DNA of 57,154 nucleotides from Lysobacteraceae bacterium NML07-0707 (GTDB lineage Bacteria; Pseudomonadota; Gammaproteobacteria; Xanthomonadales; Xanthomonadaceae): NCBI GenBank assembly GCA_002798295.1, contig NWQT01000005.1, positions 1 to 57,154 of the forward strand, read 5' to 3'. Shown piece by piece: positions 42,456 to 55,003 of this stretch (position 1 is its first letter; each line of letters starts with the position of its first letter). The notes under the pieces were generated by a model. It saw only the letters and a program-made list of their open reading frames with translations, ran no database searches and was not told where the DNA came from. The position numbers and the translations under genes were made by a program.

Positions 42456-43169
42456 TCAGCCCCTGGAATCCGCTTTGGCGGCGCGCAACGCCTGCTGCTC
42501 CTTAATCGTCAACGCGACATTGTTGCGCAGATAGGCCGGCTCCACCTGCTCAGGCGCCAGCGCCTGGCCACGGGCATGGGCGCGAACGGCAAGCCGGGCA
42601 ATATCCGCCGCATGCGGCAAGGCCAGCGCATCCACTTTAGCCAGCTGCGTATACAACTGCCTGGGCAGGGCGCTTTTTTCTGCCGCAAAGCCGCTGCCCA
42701 CCCCCAGCCAGCCCTCGCCTTCGAGCTGTACCTGCTGTGGCGCACTCACTTGCTCATCACCAAGCGCCAGCGGCTCGCCATCGCGTATCTGGTAGCTGCA
42801 CCAATACACCTCGCCCATGCGCGCATCTATCGCGGCCAGCACCCTGTCGCCCTCATCCGCGCCTGCACGCAAGGCCAGCGCCGCCAGCGTGGAAATGCCA
42901 ATCAGCGGGCGCTCAAGCGCCAGCGCCAAGCCCTGTGCCAGCGAAATACCCAGCCGCACGCCGGTAAACGCGCCCGGCCCCCGCCCCACGGCAATGGCGT
43001 CCAGGTCGCTGCGCGCAAGACCGTTTTCTGCCAGCAGCGCGTCTATCCAGGGCAGCACCAATGCGGCATGACGGCGCGGCGCCAGCTCGTAGCGCTCATG
43101 CACCAGCCCCTCATTGACCAGCGCCACCGAGCAGGCCTCGGTACAGGTTTCCAGTGCCAGCAGCCGCAT
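42456..43169 (-). CDS. tsaB: tRNA threonylcarbamoyladenosine synthesis protein TsaB
   Basis: A 237-aa ASKHA-fold protein, the partner of TsaD, TsaE and TsaC in making the essential t6A37 tRNA modification. Conserved blocks are LLALETCTEACSVALV at the start, RHAALVLPWIDALL and AVGRGPGAFTGVRLGIS near residue 67-83. The ATG at 43169 starts exactly at the first beta-strand, 2 bases after the ribBA stop, so the longer frame upstream is rejected. It is the last gene of the glyA operon. Confidence 0.93.
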   Translation of the reverse strand: MRLLALETCTEACSVALVNEGLVHERYELAPRRHAALVLPWIDALLAENGLARSDLDAIAVGRGPGAFTGVRLGISLAQGLALALERPLIGISTLAALALRAGADEGDRVLAAIDARMGEVYWCSYQIRDGEPLALGDEQVSAPQQVQLEGEGWLGVGSGFAAEKSALPRQLYTQLAKVDALALPHAADIARLAVRAHARGQALAPEQVEPAYLRNNVALTIKEQQALRAAKADSRG

Positions 43170-43171
43170 CT

Positions 43172-44275
43172 TCAGTGCCCCGTGGCCAGCGAGAGGTATT
43201 CCACCACTTCCAGCCCGAAACCGCCCAGACCCACCTGCTTGCGCGGCGTGCCAATCACCCGCAGCTTGCCGTAGCCAAGATCGGCCAGAATCTGGCTGCC
43301 CGCGCCATTGCGGCGCCATTCGGCCATGGGGGCAGCCGGGGTTGTCGCCACTTCATTGCGCAGCCGCGCCAGCAACGCCTCCGGAGTTTGGTTGTCAGCC
43401 AGCAGCAGCAGCACCCCCTGACCGGCTTCGTTGATGGCCGCCAGGCTCTCGCCGGTCAGCGGACCAAAGTCTTCGCGTTGCCATTGCAGCGCATCGGCCA
43501 GCAGGTTCTGCATCTGGATGCGCGCCAGCGTCGGCACGGCAGCATCGGCCACGCCTTTTTGCAGGGCAAAATGCAGGCCGTGGCTGATGCGGTCACGGTA
43601 GCTGTGCAGCATGAAGCGGCCATGCGGGGTGTCGATTTCGCGGCTGTCGATGCGCTCGATGGTGTGCTCGGTCTCCAGCCGGTAGCGAATCAGCGCCTCG
43701 ATGGAGCCCATTTTCAGGCCATGCTCGCGGGCAAAGACTTCCAACTGCGGGCGGCGTGCCATCGTGCCATCGGCATTCAAAATCTCCACCAGCACTCCGG
43801 CAGGCTCCAGTCCGGCCAGCAGGGACAGGTCGCTGGCCGCCTCGGTATGTCCGGCGCGGTTCAGCACCCCGCCGGGCTGCGCCATCAGCGGAAAGATATG
43901 CCCCGGCTGCGAAAGGTCGTGGGCACTGGCATCCGGGCGCACCGCCGTGCGGATGGTATGCGCACGGTCATAGGCACTGATGCCGGTAGTCACGCCTTCG
44001 GCTGCCTCGATGGAGACGGTGAAGTTGGTGTGATGCGGCGAGGTGTTGTCGCGCACCATCGGCGGCAAGCCCAGCTGCTTGCAACGCTCGCGGGTCAGCG
44101 ACAGGCATACCAGCCCGCGCGCATGGGTGACCATGAAATTGATGTCGGAGGGCTTGACCAGCTCCGCCGCCATGATCAGGTCGCCCTCGTTCTCGCGGTC
44201 CTCATCATCGACGATGACCACCATCCGCCCGGCACGGATTTCTTCAAGCAATTCGGGTATGGAAGCAAAAGACAT
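43172..44275 (-). CDS. ribB: DHBP synthase with degenerate GTP cyclohydrolase II domain
   Basis: A 367-aa riboflavin pathway protein. The N-terminal half is 3,4-dihydroxy-2-butanone-4-phosphate synthase: [16 protein letters not shown] near residue 23-38, [11 protein letters not shown], and [21 protein letters not shown] with the active-site residues. The C-terminal half is related to GTP cyclohydrolase II but lacks the zinc cysteines (CLTGD and RCDC) and the RGQEGRGIGL motif, so it is probably inactive, like the described RibBX-type proteins. A separate RibA should exist elsewhere. The small exported protein gene and ribE precede it, with ribE-ribD further upstream. Confidence 0.9.
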   Translation of the reverse strand: MSFASIPELLEEIRAGRMVVIVDDEDRENEGDLIMAAELVKPSDINFMVTHARGLVCLSLTRERCKQLGLPPMVRDNTSPHHTNFTVSIEAAEGVTTGISAYDRAHTIRTAVRPDASAHDLSQPGHIFPLMAQPGGVLNRAGHTEAASDLSLLAGLEPAGVLVEILNADGTMARRPQLEVFAREHGLKMGSIEALIRYRLETEHTIERIDSREIDTPHGRFMLHSYRDRISHGLHFALQKGVADAAVPTLARIQMQNLLADALQWQREDFGPLTGESLAAINEAGQGVLLLLADNQTPEALLARLRNEVATTPAAPMAEWRRNGAGSQILADLGYGKLRVIGTPRKQVGLGGFGLEVVEYLSLATGH

Positions 44276-44284
44276 GGATTACTC

Positions 44285-44887
44285 TCAAAAACGGGGTGTC
44301 GTACTGCGCTTGCTGTCCAGATAGCGCTGCATGCGAATATGCGCTCCTCTGTCTTGCAGTGACAATTTATTGCCGACCGCTTCCAGCACTGCCTGCTCGG
44401 CCTGACCTTGATGCCCCATGTCGGCGCAGCCCAGCCCGAGGTTCCCATTCGGATGGGCACACCATTGCAGATTCACACTTTCAGGCGCATTTGAGGGTGA
44501 GCCATATTTTTCCAGCGCCGCCTGACGCAGGCGCTCGGCGTTCTCCTGCGACCAAGGGATTTCATACTCCACCGCACTGACCCGGATAGCACCATTCAAA
44601 TCCGGCTCTGCGGAAAAACGCACCAGGAGCGAGCCATGAGATGCCGCAATCCGAAAGCCCATCGACTGCCGCCTGCCGGTGATTGGATTATTAAGCTCAA
44701 ACGGCTTGATGGCGCTGACCGGCAGCTGCATGAAGCCACTGGCTGCACGCCGTGCTGCCTCCCACTCCATACCGAGCTTCACCCCGGATACACTGAATTC
44801 GGCCGCATCCACGGCGCGCTGCGCCCAAGCCCCAGGCGCTGCCAACAGCAGCAACACCCCGGCAAGCAATTTTTTCCTAACCATCAT
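44285..44887 (-). CDS. Uncharacterised exported protein within the rib operon
   Basis: A 200-aa protein with a signal peptide (MMVRKKLLAGVLLLLAAPGAWA). The mature part has VSGVKLGMEWEAARRAASGF, which recalls small secreted proteins that carry an 'LGM' repeat, and two cysteines in a WCAHPNGNLGLGCADMG segment that could form a disulfide. No family is recognised. It sits between ribE and ribBA in the same direction, 118 bases after ribE and 9 bases before ribBA, so it is probably co-transcribed. An exported protein inside the riboflavin operon is unusual. Confidence 0.7.
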   Translation of the reverse strand: MMVRKKLLAGVLLLLAAPGAWAQRAVDAAEFSVSGVKLGMEWEAARRAASGFMQLPVSAIKPFELNNPITGRRQSMGFRIAASHGSLLVRFSAEPDLNGAIRVSAVEYEIPWSQENAERLRQAALEKYGSPSNAPESVNLQWCAHPNGNLGLGCADMGHQGQAEQAVLEAVGNKLSLQDRGAHIRMQRYLDSKRSTTPRF

Positions 44888-44939
44888 TCAAGCTCACCTC
44901 GCTTGTGCATTGGCAAAATCAACAGCCGCACATGATGAA

Positions 44940-44958
44940 GCCCCGAGCACGGCGGGGC
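44940..44958 (-). terminator. Hairpin after ribE
   Basis: GCCCCG and CGGGGC form a 6-bp stem around a 7-base loop 48 bases after the ribE stop. There is only a weak T-run on the minus strand. It may partly terminate the riboflavin transcript before the exported protein gene and ribBA. Confidence 0.45.
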
Positions 44959-45005
44959 AATGGTGAGCTCATGACACTCTGCTGCAGATACAGCAACAAT
45001 GGCGT

Positions 45006-45605
45006 TCAATCCTGGATGCTGGCCAGCAGCCGCTCCACATAGCGCGCCACCAGGTCGATTTCCAGATTCACCGTATCGCCGATGGCTTTTTCGGCAAAGG
45101 CGGTATGCGCGACAGTATGCGGAATCAGGGCGACTTCAAAAAAATCTTCGCCTGCTTCATTGACAGTGAGACTGACGCCATCAACGCAAATCGAGCCTTT
45201 CTTGGCGACATAGCGCGCCAGCGCCGTGGGCAGCGAGAAGCGCCAGCGTGCGGCGCGGGCATCGGGCCAAATCGCCAGCACCTTTCCTACCCCATCAACA
45301 TGGCCGCTGACCAGATGCCCGCCCATGCGGTCGGTCGGCAGCAGGGCGCGTTCCAGATTCAGTGCCGCGCCTGCGGTCAGTTGCCCAAGCGTCGTCAGCG
45401 CCAGCGTCTCGGTGGAGACATCGGCGGCAAAGCCGGTCGCATCAAAGGCCACCACGGTCAGGCATACGCCGTTGACGGCAATGCTCTCGCCAAGTGCAAC
45501 ATCGGCAAATGGCAGGTTGCCCACATGGATATGCAGGCGCACATCGCCTTGCAGGTTTTCGGTTTTTTCAAGGCGGCCAACGCCTTGTATCAGGCCGGTG
45601 AACAT
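45006..45605 (-). CDS. ribE: Riboflavin synthase, alpha subunit
   Basis: The 199-aa lumazine-dismutating enzyme that makes riboflavin from two molecules of 6,7-dimethyl-8-ribityllumazine. It consists of two repeats of a lumazine-binding domain. The first starts [14 protein letters not shown] and holds GESIAVNGVCLTVV; the second holds GGHLVSGHVDGVGKVL and KGSICVDGVSLTVNEAG. Overlap with the end of ribD is 16 bases. The order ribD-ribE-(exported protein)-ribBA is a standard Gammaproteobacteria arrangement except for the extra gene. Confidence 0.96.
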   Translation of the reverse strand: MFTGLIQGVGRLEKTENLQGDVRLHIHVGNLPFADVALGESIAVNGVCLTVVAFDATGFAADVSTETLALTTLGQLTAGAALNLERALLPTDRMGGHLVSGHVDGVGKVLAIWPDARAARWRFSLPTALARYVAKKGSICVDGVSLTVNEAGEDFFEVALIPHTVAHTAFAEKAIGDTVNLEIDLVARYVERLLASIQD

Positions 45606-46708
45606 GGGTTTACCTCGTTAGGAAGAAGCGTCAGGCGCAGGTCATCGCCCAAGCGCGTGACATCGTGAAAGGCAAAGCGCGGGGCGTCGGCAAGTCGCTC
45701 AAGCCCCAGCCCGGCAAACAGGCCGCGGGCGTCATCGCCCAGCATGCAGGGCGCCAGATACAGCAGCAATTCATCGACCAGCCCGGCACGCAGCAGTGCG
45801 CCTGCCAATTGCGCACCGGCTTCCACTTGCACTTCTTGCACGCCGCGCGCGGCAAGCACCTGCATCACTTGCGATAGCGATAGCCCGGCCACATCGCCAG
45901 CCACAGCCTCACATTGCACACGGGCAAAACGTGCATCCGGGGTGATACCCGCCCGATGCAGGAACACGGTCGGCGCGCTGCCATCCAGAAGGTGCGAACC
46001 GGCCGGGGTTTGCAGGCGGCTATCGAGCACCACACGCAGCGGCGCGATGAAATCGCGCTCATCCTCCAGCCGCACGGTGAGCCGCGGATTATCGGCCAGC
46101 GCCGTGCCACTGCCGGTCAGAATGGCGCTGCTGCGGGCGCGGTAACGCTGCACATCGGCGCGCGCGGCCTCGCCGGTAATCCATTGCGACTGGCCATTGG
46201 CAAGCGCGGTGCGGCCATCCAGGCTCGCCCCCATCTTGACCCTCAGCCACGGGCGGCCGCGTTCGATGGCGGAGAGAAAACCGCGATTGAGCCAGCGCGC
46301 CCGGGCTTCCATCAACCCGGACTGCACCGCGATACCGGCTGCACGCAATTTGTCGAAACCGGCACCATTGACCTTGGGAAACGGGTCGCGCATCGCCGCC
46401 ACCACACGCCCCACGCCTGCAGCAATCAGCGCATCGGCACAGGGCCCGGTGCTGCCGGTATGCGCGCACGGCTCCAGCGTCACATAGGCGGTGGCGCCGC
46501 GCGCGGCCTCGCCGGCCTGGCGCAGGGCAAACACTTCGGCATGCGGCCCGCCCTTGTGCTGATGCCAGCCTTCACCAACGATGACTTCGCCCTGCGCCAA
46601 CACACAGCCGACCATCGGGTTGGGACGGGTGGTGTAAGCGCCGCGCTCGGCCAGCGCCAGGGCGCGCTGCATGGCCGCCTGGTCAAACGCGCTGAAGTCC
46701 ACAGTCAT
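45590..46708 (-). CDS. ribD: Bifunctional pyrimidine deaminase/reductase RibD
   Basis: The 372-aa enzyme that catalyses two steps of riboflavin synthesis. The N-terminal deaminase half has the zinc motif [10 protein letters not shown] near residue 53 and [14 protein letters not shown] near 78-91. The C-terminal NADPH-dependent reductase half starts at [16 protein letters not shown] and contains [13 protein letters not shown] and [11 protein letters not shown]. It overlaps the nrdR stop by 4 bases and the ribE start by 16, so translation is coupled through the operon. Confidence 0.96.
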   Translation of the reverse strand: MTVDFSAFDQAAMQRALALAERGAYTTRPNPMVGCVLAQGEVIVGEGWHQHKGGPHAEVFALRQAGEAARGATAYVTLEPCAHTGSTGPCADALIAAGVGRVVAAMRDPFPKVNGAGFDKLRAAGIAVQSGLMEARARWLNRGFLSAIERGRPWLRVKMGASLDGRTALANGQSQWITGEAARADVQRYRARSSAILTGSGTALADNPRLTVRLEDERDFIAPLRVVLDSRLQTPAGSHLLDGSAPTVFLHRAGITPDARFARVQCEAVAGDVAGLSLSQVMQVLAARGVQEVQVEAGAQLAGALLRAGLVDELLLYLAPCMLGDDARGLFAGLGLERLADAPRFAFHDVTRLGDDLRLTLLPNEVNPCSPA

Positions 46709-47220
46709 TTGCGCCGCGTCTTGGCAGGTTCAACCATCGGCAGTTCCTGCTGCGCACCGGACACCACCGGGTCGCGCACCAGACGGTCAAGCTCCTGACG
46801 GAAATCTTCCACATCCTCGAACGAGCGATACACCGAGGCAAAGCGCACAAAGGCCACCTGATCGAGCTTGCGCAGCTCGGCCAGCACAAATTCGCCCACG
46901 CGGCGGGTGGACAGCTCACGCTCGGCGGTCATGCGCACCTGATGCACCACTGCGCGCACGGCCGCCTCTATCTGCGATTCGGACACCGGGCGCTTTTGCA
47001 GGGCGCGGTCAAAGCTCTGCCGCAGCTTCAGGCCGTCAAAGGGCTGCCGCCGACCATCGGATTTGACGATGGTCGGCAGCTTCAGTTCGATGGTTTCCAG
47101 CGTGGAGAACCGCTCGCCACAAGCCTCGCATTCACGACGGCGACGGATGGTGGCGCCGTCCTCACTGACCCGCGAGTCCACCACGCGGGTTTCGGCATGT
47201 TGGCAAAACGGGCAGTGCAT
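46705..47220 (-). CDS. nrdR: Transcriptional repressor of ribonucleotide reductase, NrdR
   Basis: A 171-aa repressor. The zinc ribbon has [11 protein letters not shown] at residues 3-13 and [10 protein letters not shown] near 31. An ATP-cone domain follows ([20 protein letters not shown], then [13 protein letters not shown]). NrdR senses ATP/dATP and binds NrdR boxes upstream of nrd genes. It lies 18 bases after glyA and overlaps ribD by 4 bases. Linkage of glyA, nrdR and ribD is common in Gammaproteobacteria. Confidence 0.96.
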   Translation of the reverse strand: MHCPFCQHAETRVVDSRVSEDGATIRRRRECEACGERFSTLETIELKLPTIVKSDGRRQPFDGLKLRQSFDRALQKRPVSESQIEAAVRAVVHQVRMTAERELSTRRVGEFVLAELRKLDQVAFVRFASVYRSFEDVEDFRQELDRLVRDPVVSGAQQELPMVEPAKTRRK

Positions 47221-47238
47221 GAGGGCAGCCTTCAGCGA

Positions 47239-48492
<1,254 letters not shown>

Positions 48493-48607
48493 GACACACT
48501 CCGGGGCAGGAAAAACCGTAATCTTAAGCCATCCGCCCCATTCGCATTCATCGCGCAGACATTGTGAGAGACTGTGCCGGCGCCACTGTAATGTGCAATG
48601 CATCCGG

Positions 48608-48650
48608 CTGGCCGCGGCCAGATACGCTGCACACGATATGACAGCTGTCA
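48608..48650. promoter_or_regulatory. Two palindromes between glyA and the ABC export operon
   Basis: CTGGCCGCGGCCAG (48608-48621) and TGACAGCTGTCA (48639-48650) are perfect palindromes of 14 and 12 bases in the 215-base divergent spacer. Their spacing and place upstream of the adaptor gene fit operators of dimeric repressors such as TetR-type regulators, but no regulator gene is adjacent. This is suggestive only. Confidence 0.3.
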
Positions 48651-48707
48651 CTGCTGTACACCGCCGCCAGCGGCTAATCTCCACACTTCGGTTTTTCGCC
48701 TATCGTC

Positions 48708-49937
48708 ATGAGCCACTCCGCCGAACTCCTCAAGCAATTGCGCATTGAACGCCAGAACACGCCGCCGCCTGCCAGGCGCTGGCCGTGGGTCGTGGCCGTG
48801 CTGGTCTTGCTGTTTGCTGCCGTGGCCGGGTTTTTCACCTATCGCGCCCGCACAGCGACGATTGCGGTGCAGACCGCCATCGCCCTGCCGGCCAATGGCG
48901 GCGCTGGCTCGGCCTCGGTACTGGATGCCTCCGGCTATGTGGTGGCGCGGCGCATGGCCACCGTCTCGGCCAAGGTGCCGGGGCGGGTGCTGGAAGTGCT
49001 GATTGAAGAAGGCCAGCAGGTCAGTGAAGGGCAGGTACTGGCACGGCTTGACCCGGTGGATGCCGTACAGCATCAGGCGCTGGCACGCGCGCAACTGGCC
49101 GCCAGCCAGAGCCAGCTGGCCGGGCTGGAAACGCAATTGCGCGAAGCCGAGGCCAATGCCCGCCGCTACCGCGAGCTGGCCGGGCAACAACTGGTTTCCA
49201 GGGCGCAATACGAGGCCGCGCAGACCCAGCGCGACACCTTGCGCGCGCAAATCGCCAGTCAGCGGCGGCAGAACGAGGTCAGCCAGCGACAGCTCGCCAT
49301 CGCCAATCAGGGGCTGGACAATACCGTGGTGCGCGCGCCGTTCGCCGGGGTGGTGATTGCCAAGGCCGCGCAGCCGGGCGAAATCGTCTCGCCAATGGCC
49401 GCAGGCGGCGGCTTTACCCGTACCGGCATCGGCACCATCGTCAATATGGACTCGCTGGAAGTGGAAGTGGATGTCAACGAGGCGCATATCGGCCGGGTTG
49501 TACCGGGCATGCCGGTAGAGGCCATTCTCAATGCCTACCCGGACTGGCGCATCCCGGCAGAAGTCATCGCCATCATTCCCACCGCCGACCGCAGCAAGGC
49601 CACGGTCAAGGTACGCATCCGCCTGAATGCCCGCGATGCACGCATCGTGCCGGATATGGGGGTGAAGGTGAGCTTTCTGGAAAAGCCCGCTGCCCCCGAT
49701 AGCCCGCGCCGTGAAGGCGTGTTGCTGCCAGAGGCAGCGCTACGCAAGGACGGCGAGGCCGCCTATGTTTTCCGCGTGGATGGCGAGCAGCGCGTCCACA
49801 GTGTGCCGGTACAAACGGCGACCACGGCCGAAGCCGGATATATCCGCGTGATGCAAGGACTCAATGCTGGCGATAGCGTGGTGGTGAACGCCCCGGACAC
49901 ACTCAAAGACGGCATGAAAGTCCAGCCTGCCCGCTGA
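48708..49937 (+). CDS. HlyD/MacA-family periplasmic adaptor of an ABC exporter
   Basis: A 409-aa membrane-fusion protein: an N-terminal membrane anchor (WPWVVAVLVLLFAAVAGFFT, ~25-44), then the lipoyl/barrel-sandwich domain split around a coiled coil. Seen are ASGYVVARRMATVSAKVPGR, VLARLDPVDAVQHQALARAQ, VVRAPFAGVVIAKAAQPGE and a beta-barrel with VNEAHIGRVVPGMPV. Such adaptors connect MacB/LolCDE-like ABC pumps to the outer membrane. It is the first of four co-directional genes (adaptor, ATPase, two permeases); gaps are 34 bases or less. Confidence 0.93.
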   Translation: MSHSAELLKQLRIERQNTPPPARRWPWVVAVLVLLFAAVAGFFTYRARTATIAVQTAIALPANGGAGSASVLDASGYVVARRMATVSAKVPGRVLEVLIEEGQQVSEGQVLARLDPVDAVQHQALARAQLAASQSQLAGLETQLREAEANARRYRELAGQQLVSRAQYEAAQTQRDTLRAQIASQRRQNEVSQRQLAIANQGLDNTVVRAPFAGVVIAKAAQPGEIVSPMAAGGGFTRTGIGTIVNMDSLEVEVDVNEAHIGRVVPGMPVEAILNAYPDWRIPAEVIAIIPTADRSKATVKVRIRLNARDARIVPDMGVKVSFLEKPAAPDSPRREGVLLPEAALRKDGEAAYVFRVDGEQRVHSVPVQTATTAEAGYIRVMQGLNAGDSVVVNAPDTLKDGMKVQPAR

Positions 49938-49971
49938 AATTCCCCGCCGATACCCTCGCCAAGGAGCCGCC

Positions 49972-50646
<675 letters not shown>

Positions 50647-50661
50647 GCTGACGGAGCTGAG

Positions 50662-51825
50662 ATGAAATACCTGCCACTCATCTGGGCCTCGCTGTTCCGC
50701 AGCCGCCTGCGCACCTGGCTGACGCTGCTTTCCATCGCCACCGCCTTCCTGCTGTTTGGCCTGCTCGATTCGGTACGCATCGCTTTCAACTCCGCGGGTG
50801 ATAGCGTGGCCGGAGCCAAGCGTCTGGTGGTGCTATCAAAAATTTCCATGACCCAGTTCCTGCCGCTGGCACTGGAATCGCGCATCGCGCAAGTGCCGGG
50901 GGTGGGCAAGCTCAGCCATTCCACCTGGTTCGGTGGCGTGTATCAGGACAATCGCCGGTTTTTCCCGAGCTTCTCGGTCAAGCGCAATTTTCTCGACCTC
51001 TACCCGGAGTTCCAGCTATCCGCCGCCGAGCGCGAAAGCTGGCTTGCCAGCCGCGATGGCGCCCTGGTGGGTCGCGCCCTGGCCGAGCGTCATGGCTGGA
51101 AAGTGGGCGATGTGATTCCGCTCCAGGCCACCATCTTTCCGCAAAAAGACGGCAGTAATGCCTGGCCGCTGAAGCTCTCTGGCATTTTCAGCATCAATGA
51201 CGAGAAACGCCGCAACGAAGAAAACCAGCTCTGGCTGCATTGGGAATATTTCGATGAGGCCAACCAGTACGTCAACGGCCAGGTCGGCATCTATGTGGTG
51301 GAACTGGCGCCCGGCGCCGATGCCACCCAGGTGGCGCGCGCCATCGACCAGCTCAGCGCCAATTCCGCGCACCAAACCAAAACCCAGACCGAGCAGGCCT
51401 TCAATCAGGAATTCGTCAAGCAATTCGCCGATGTCGGCATGATCGTCAGCGCCATCATGGCGGCAGTGTTCTTTACCCTGGTCATTCTCACCGGCAATAC
51501 CATCAGCCAGTCGGTGCGCGAGCGCACGCCGGAGCTTGCGGTGATGAAAACCCTGGGCTTTACCCGCTACACCCTGCTGTGGCTGCTGCTGACCGAAGCG
51601 CTGCTGCTGATCGGCCTTGGCGGCCTGCTCGGGCTTGGCCTTGCCAATTTCTCCATCGAGGCCATCAGCCGCGCCAGTCAGGGCATAGTGCAGATGGGGC
51701 AACTCCAGCCGCGCACCTGGCTGACCGGCCTTGGGCTGATGCTGCTGATTGCGCTGGTGGTCGGCTTGCTGCCGGCGCTGCGCGGCATGCGTATCCGTAT
51801 CGTCGATGCCCTGGCAGGACGTTGA
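50662..51825 (+). CDS. FtsX-like ABC permease, first subunit
   Basis: A 387-aa MacB/FtsX-type permease: an N-terminal transmembrane helix (LRTWLTLLSIATAFLLFGLL), a large periplasmic MacB-PCD-like domain (~45-250) and three C-terminal helices (near 270-295, 315-345 and 355-377). The ERTPELAVMKTLGFTRY coupling segment contacts the ATPase. This one and the next permease probably form a heterodimer. The next gene starts one base after this stop. Confidence 0.93.
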   Translation: MKYLPLIWASLFRSRLRTWLTLLSIATAFLLFGLLDSVRIAFNSAGDSVAGAKRLVVLSKISMTQFLPLALESRIAQVPGVGKLSHSTWFGGVYQDNRRFFPSFSVKRNFLDLYPEFQLSAAERESWLASRDGALVGRALAERHGWKVGDVIPLQATIFPQKDGSNAWPLKLSGIFSINDEKRRNEENQLWLHWEYFDEANQYVNGQVGIYVVELAPGADATQVARAIDQLSANSAHQTKTQTEQAFNQEFVKQFADVGMIVSAIMAAVFFTLVILTGNTISQSVRERTPELAVMKTLGFTRYTLLWLLLTEALLLIGLGGLLGLGLANFSIEAISRASQGIVQMGQLQPRTWLTGLGLMLLIALVVGLLPALRGMRIRIVDALAGR

Positions 51826-51826
51826 T

Positions 51827-53143
51827 ATGAATCGTCTTAAAAAGCTGAGCCTCACCCTGGGTTTCTGGCTGCTGACCGGATTGCTGGCCGGCCTGTGGAT
51901 TGTCCTGCCCTGGCAGGCGTTGCTGGTGCTGCCGCTGCTGGTTGGCCTGTGGCTTGGCATCAGCCGCAGCGGACAACTGGCACTGGCCGTGCTGCGCATG
52001 GGGCTTGCCGGACTGCCGCAACGCTGGGGCGCAGCGCTGGTGATTGTCATCGGTATCGCCGGCGTCACCGGCGTTCTGACCGCGATGCTGGCGATGGGCG
52101 CGGGCTTTGCCAACACCCTCAAGCGCACCGGCAGCGATACCACGGTGATATTGCTGCGTGGCGGCTCGCAGACCGAAATCAACTCGGTCATCACCCGCGA
52201 GCAGGCGCAGCTTGCCGCCCTGCTGCCGGGCATCGCCCGCAATGCCCAGGGGCGACCCATGGTTTCGCCGGAAATCACCCAGGTCATCGCCCTGCCCAGC
52301 CGCGATGGCAGTGGCGATGCCAATGTGCAGCTGCGCGGCATCAGCGCCGCAGGCTGGGAAATCCGCCCGCACTTGCGCATCATCGCCGGGCGCAGCTTCA
52401 CCCCCGGCAAGCAGGAACTGGTGGTCGGCCAGGGCGCAGCGCGGCAATTCGCGCACAGTGCCATCGGCGATACCCTGCGCATCGCCGGGCAATCCTGGAC
52501 AGTGGTCGGGCATTTTGCCAGTGATGATGCCCATGACTCGGAACTGTGGGCCGATGCCGATGCGATGGGCGAGCTGAACCGCTACGGCATCTGGCAGGCG
52601 GTGATGTTGCGCCTTGTGCACCCGGAAATGCTGGCGCCACTGCGTCAGGCACTGGCTGCCGACCCGCGCCTGAAGCTCGATGCCGAAACCACCCTGCACC
52701 ACTACGGCAAGCAGTCCGAACAGCTCAAGACCCTGCTGGATGTCCTGGGTCGCATCATCGGCGCGATCATGGCAGTGGGCGCAGCCTTCGGCGCACTGAA
52801 CTCGATGTATGCCGTGGTGGCCGGTCGCCGCCAGGAAATCGGCACCCTGCGCGCCATGGGCTTTGCGCCCTTCCCGGTGGTGGCGGCGGTGATGCTGGAA
52901 ACCCTGCTGCTGGCGCTCATTGGCGGGCTGCTGGGCGGCTTCATCGCCTGGTGGCTATTCAATGGCTATAGCGTCAACACGCTGGGGCGCAACTTCAGCC
53001 AGGTGGTATTCCAGTTCCAGGTCACGCCCGGACTGCTGCTCACCGGCCTGCACTGGGCCATCGGCATCGGCCTCATCGGTGGCCTGCTGCCCGCCCTGCG
53101 CGCTGCGCGCATGCCCATTACCGAAGCCTTGCGCGCCGGGTAA
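51827..53143 (+). CDS. FtsX-like ABC permease, second subunit
   Basis: A 438-aa permease with four predicted helices and a MacB-type periplasmic domain. The typical GRIIGAIMAVGAAFGALNSM and RRQEIGTLRAMGFAPF coupling helix are near residues 305-345. It starts at 51827, where MNRLKKLSL begins and the gene nearly touches the previous stop; an upstream frame overlaps the first permease. The pair, with the adaptor and ATPase, forms a MacAB-like exporter; the substrate is unknown. Confidence 0.93.
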   Translation: MNRLKKLSLTLGFWLLTGLLAGLWIVLPWQALLVLPLLVGLWLGISRSGQLALAVLRMGLAGLPQRWGAALVIVIGIAGVTGVLTAMLAMGAGFANTLKRTGSDTTVILLRGGSQTEINSVITREQAQLAALLPGIARNAQGRPMVSPEITQVIALPSRDGSGDANVQLRGISAAGWEIRPHLRIIAGRSFTPGKQELVVGQGAARQFAHSAIGDTLRIAGQSWTVVGHFASDDAHDSELWADADAMGELNRYGIWQAVMLRLVHPEMLAPLRQALAADPRLKLDAETTLHHYGKQSEQLKTLLDVLGRIIGAIMAVGAAFGALNSMYAVVAGRRQEIGTLRAMGFAPFPVVAAVMLETLLLALIGGLLGGFIAWWLFNGYSVNTLGRNFSQVVFQFQVTPGLLLTGLHWAIGIGLIGGLLPALRAARMPITEALRAG

Positions 53144-53160
53144 GTCCGGTAACGCTCGCC

Positions 53161-53190
53161 TATAATGCCGGCTTCGCCCCCTGCCGGGGG
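53161..53190 (+). promoter_or_regulatory. Candidate ettA promoter and leader hairpin
   Basis: A perfect -10 TATAAT (53161-53166) lies 48 bases upstream of the ettA start, with no convincing -35 at the usual spacing. CCCCC and GGGGG (53177-53190) around TGCC form a small GC-rich hairpin in the leader. The promoter call rests on the -10 alone. Confidence 0.4.
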
Positions 53191-53213
53191 TCTTCACGCT
53201 TTACAGGTCATCC

Positions 53214-54878
<1,665 letters not shown>

Positions 54879-54886
54879 GCCCCCTG

Positions 54887-54911
54887 ACAAGGCCGCCCGG
54901 TGCGGCCTTGT
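54887..54911 (+). terminator. Hairpin terminator of ettA
   Basis: ACAAGGCCGC and GCGGCCTTGT form a perfect 10-bp stem around a 5-base loop, 9 bases after the ettA stop. The T-run is short (TTG), so it is a moderate terminator. Confidence 0.7.
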
Positions 54912-55003
54912 TGCGGTCGAGCTGAACCGCAGCAAGGCAGTCCCGGCACAAGGCTGCGAAATCGCGATAATGGCAGGCACCTTGATCTAGCAAGCCAATC
55001 TGC

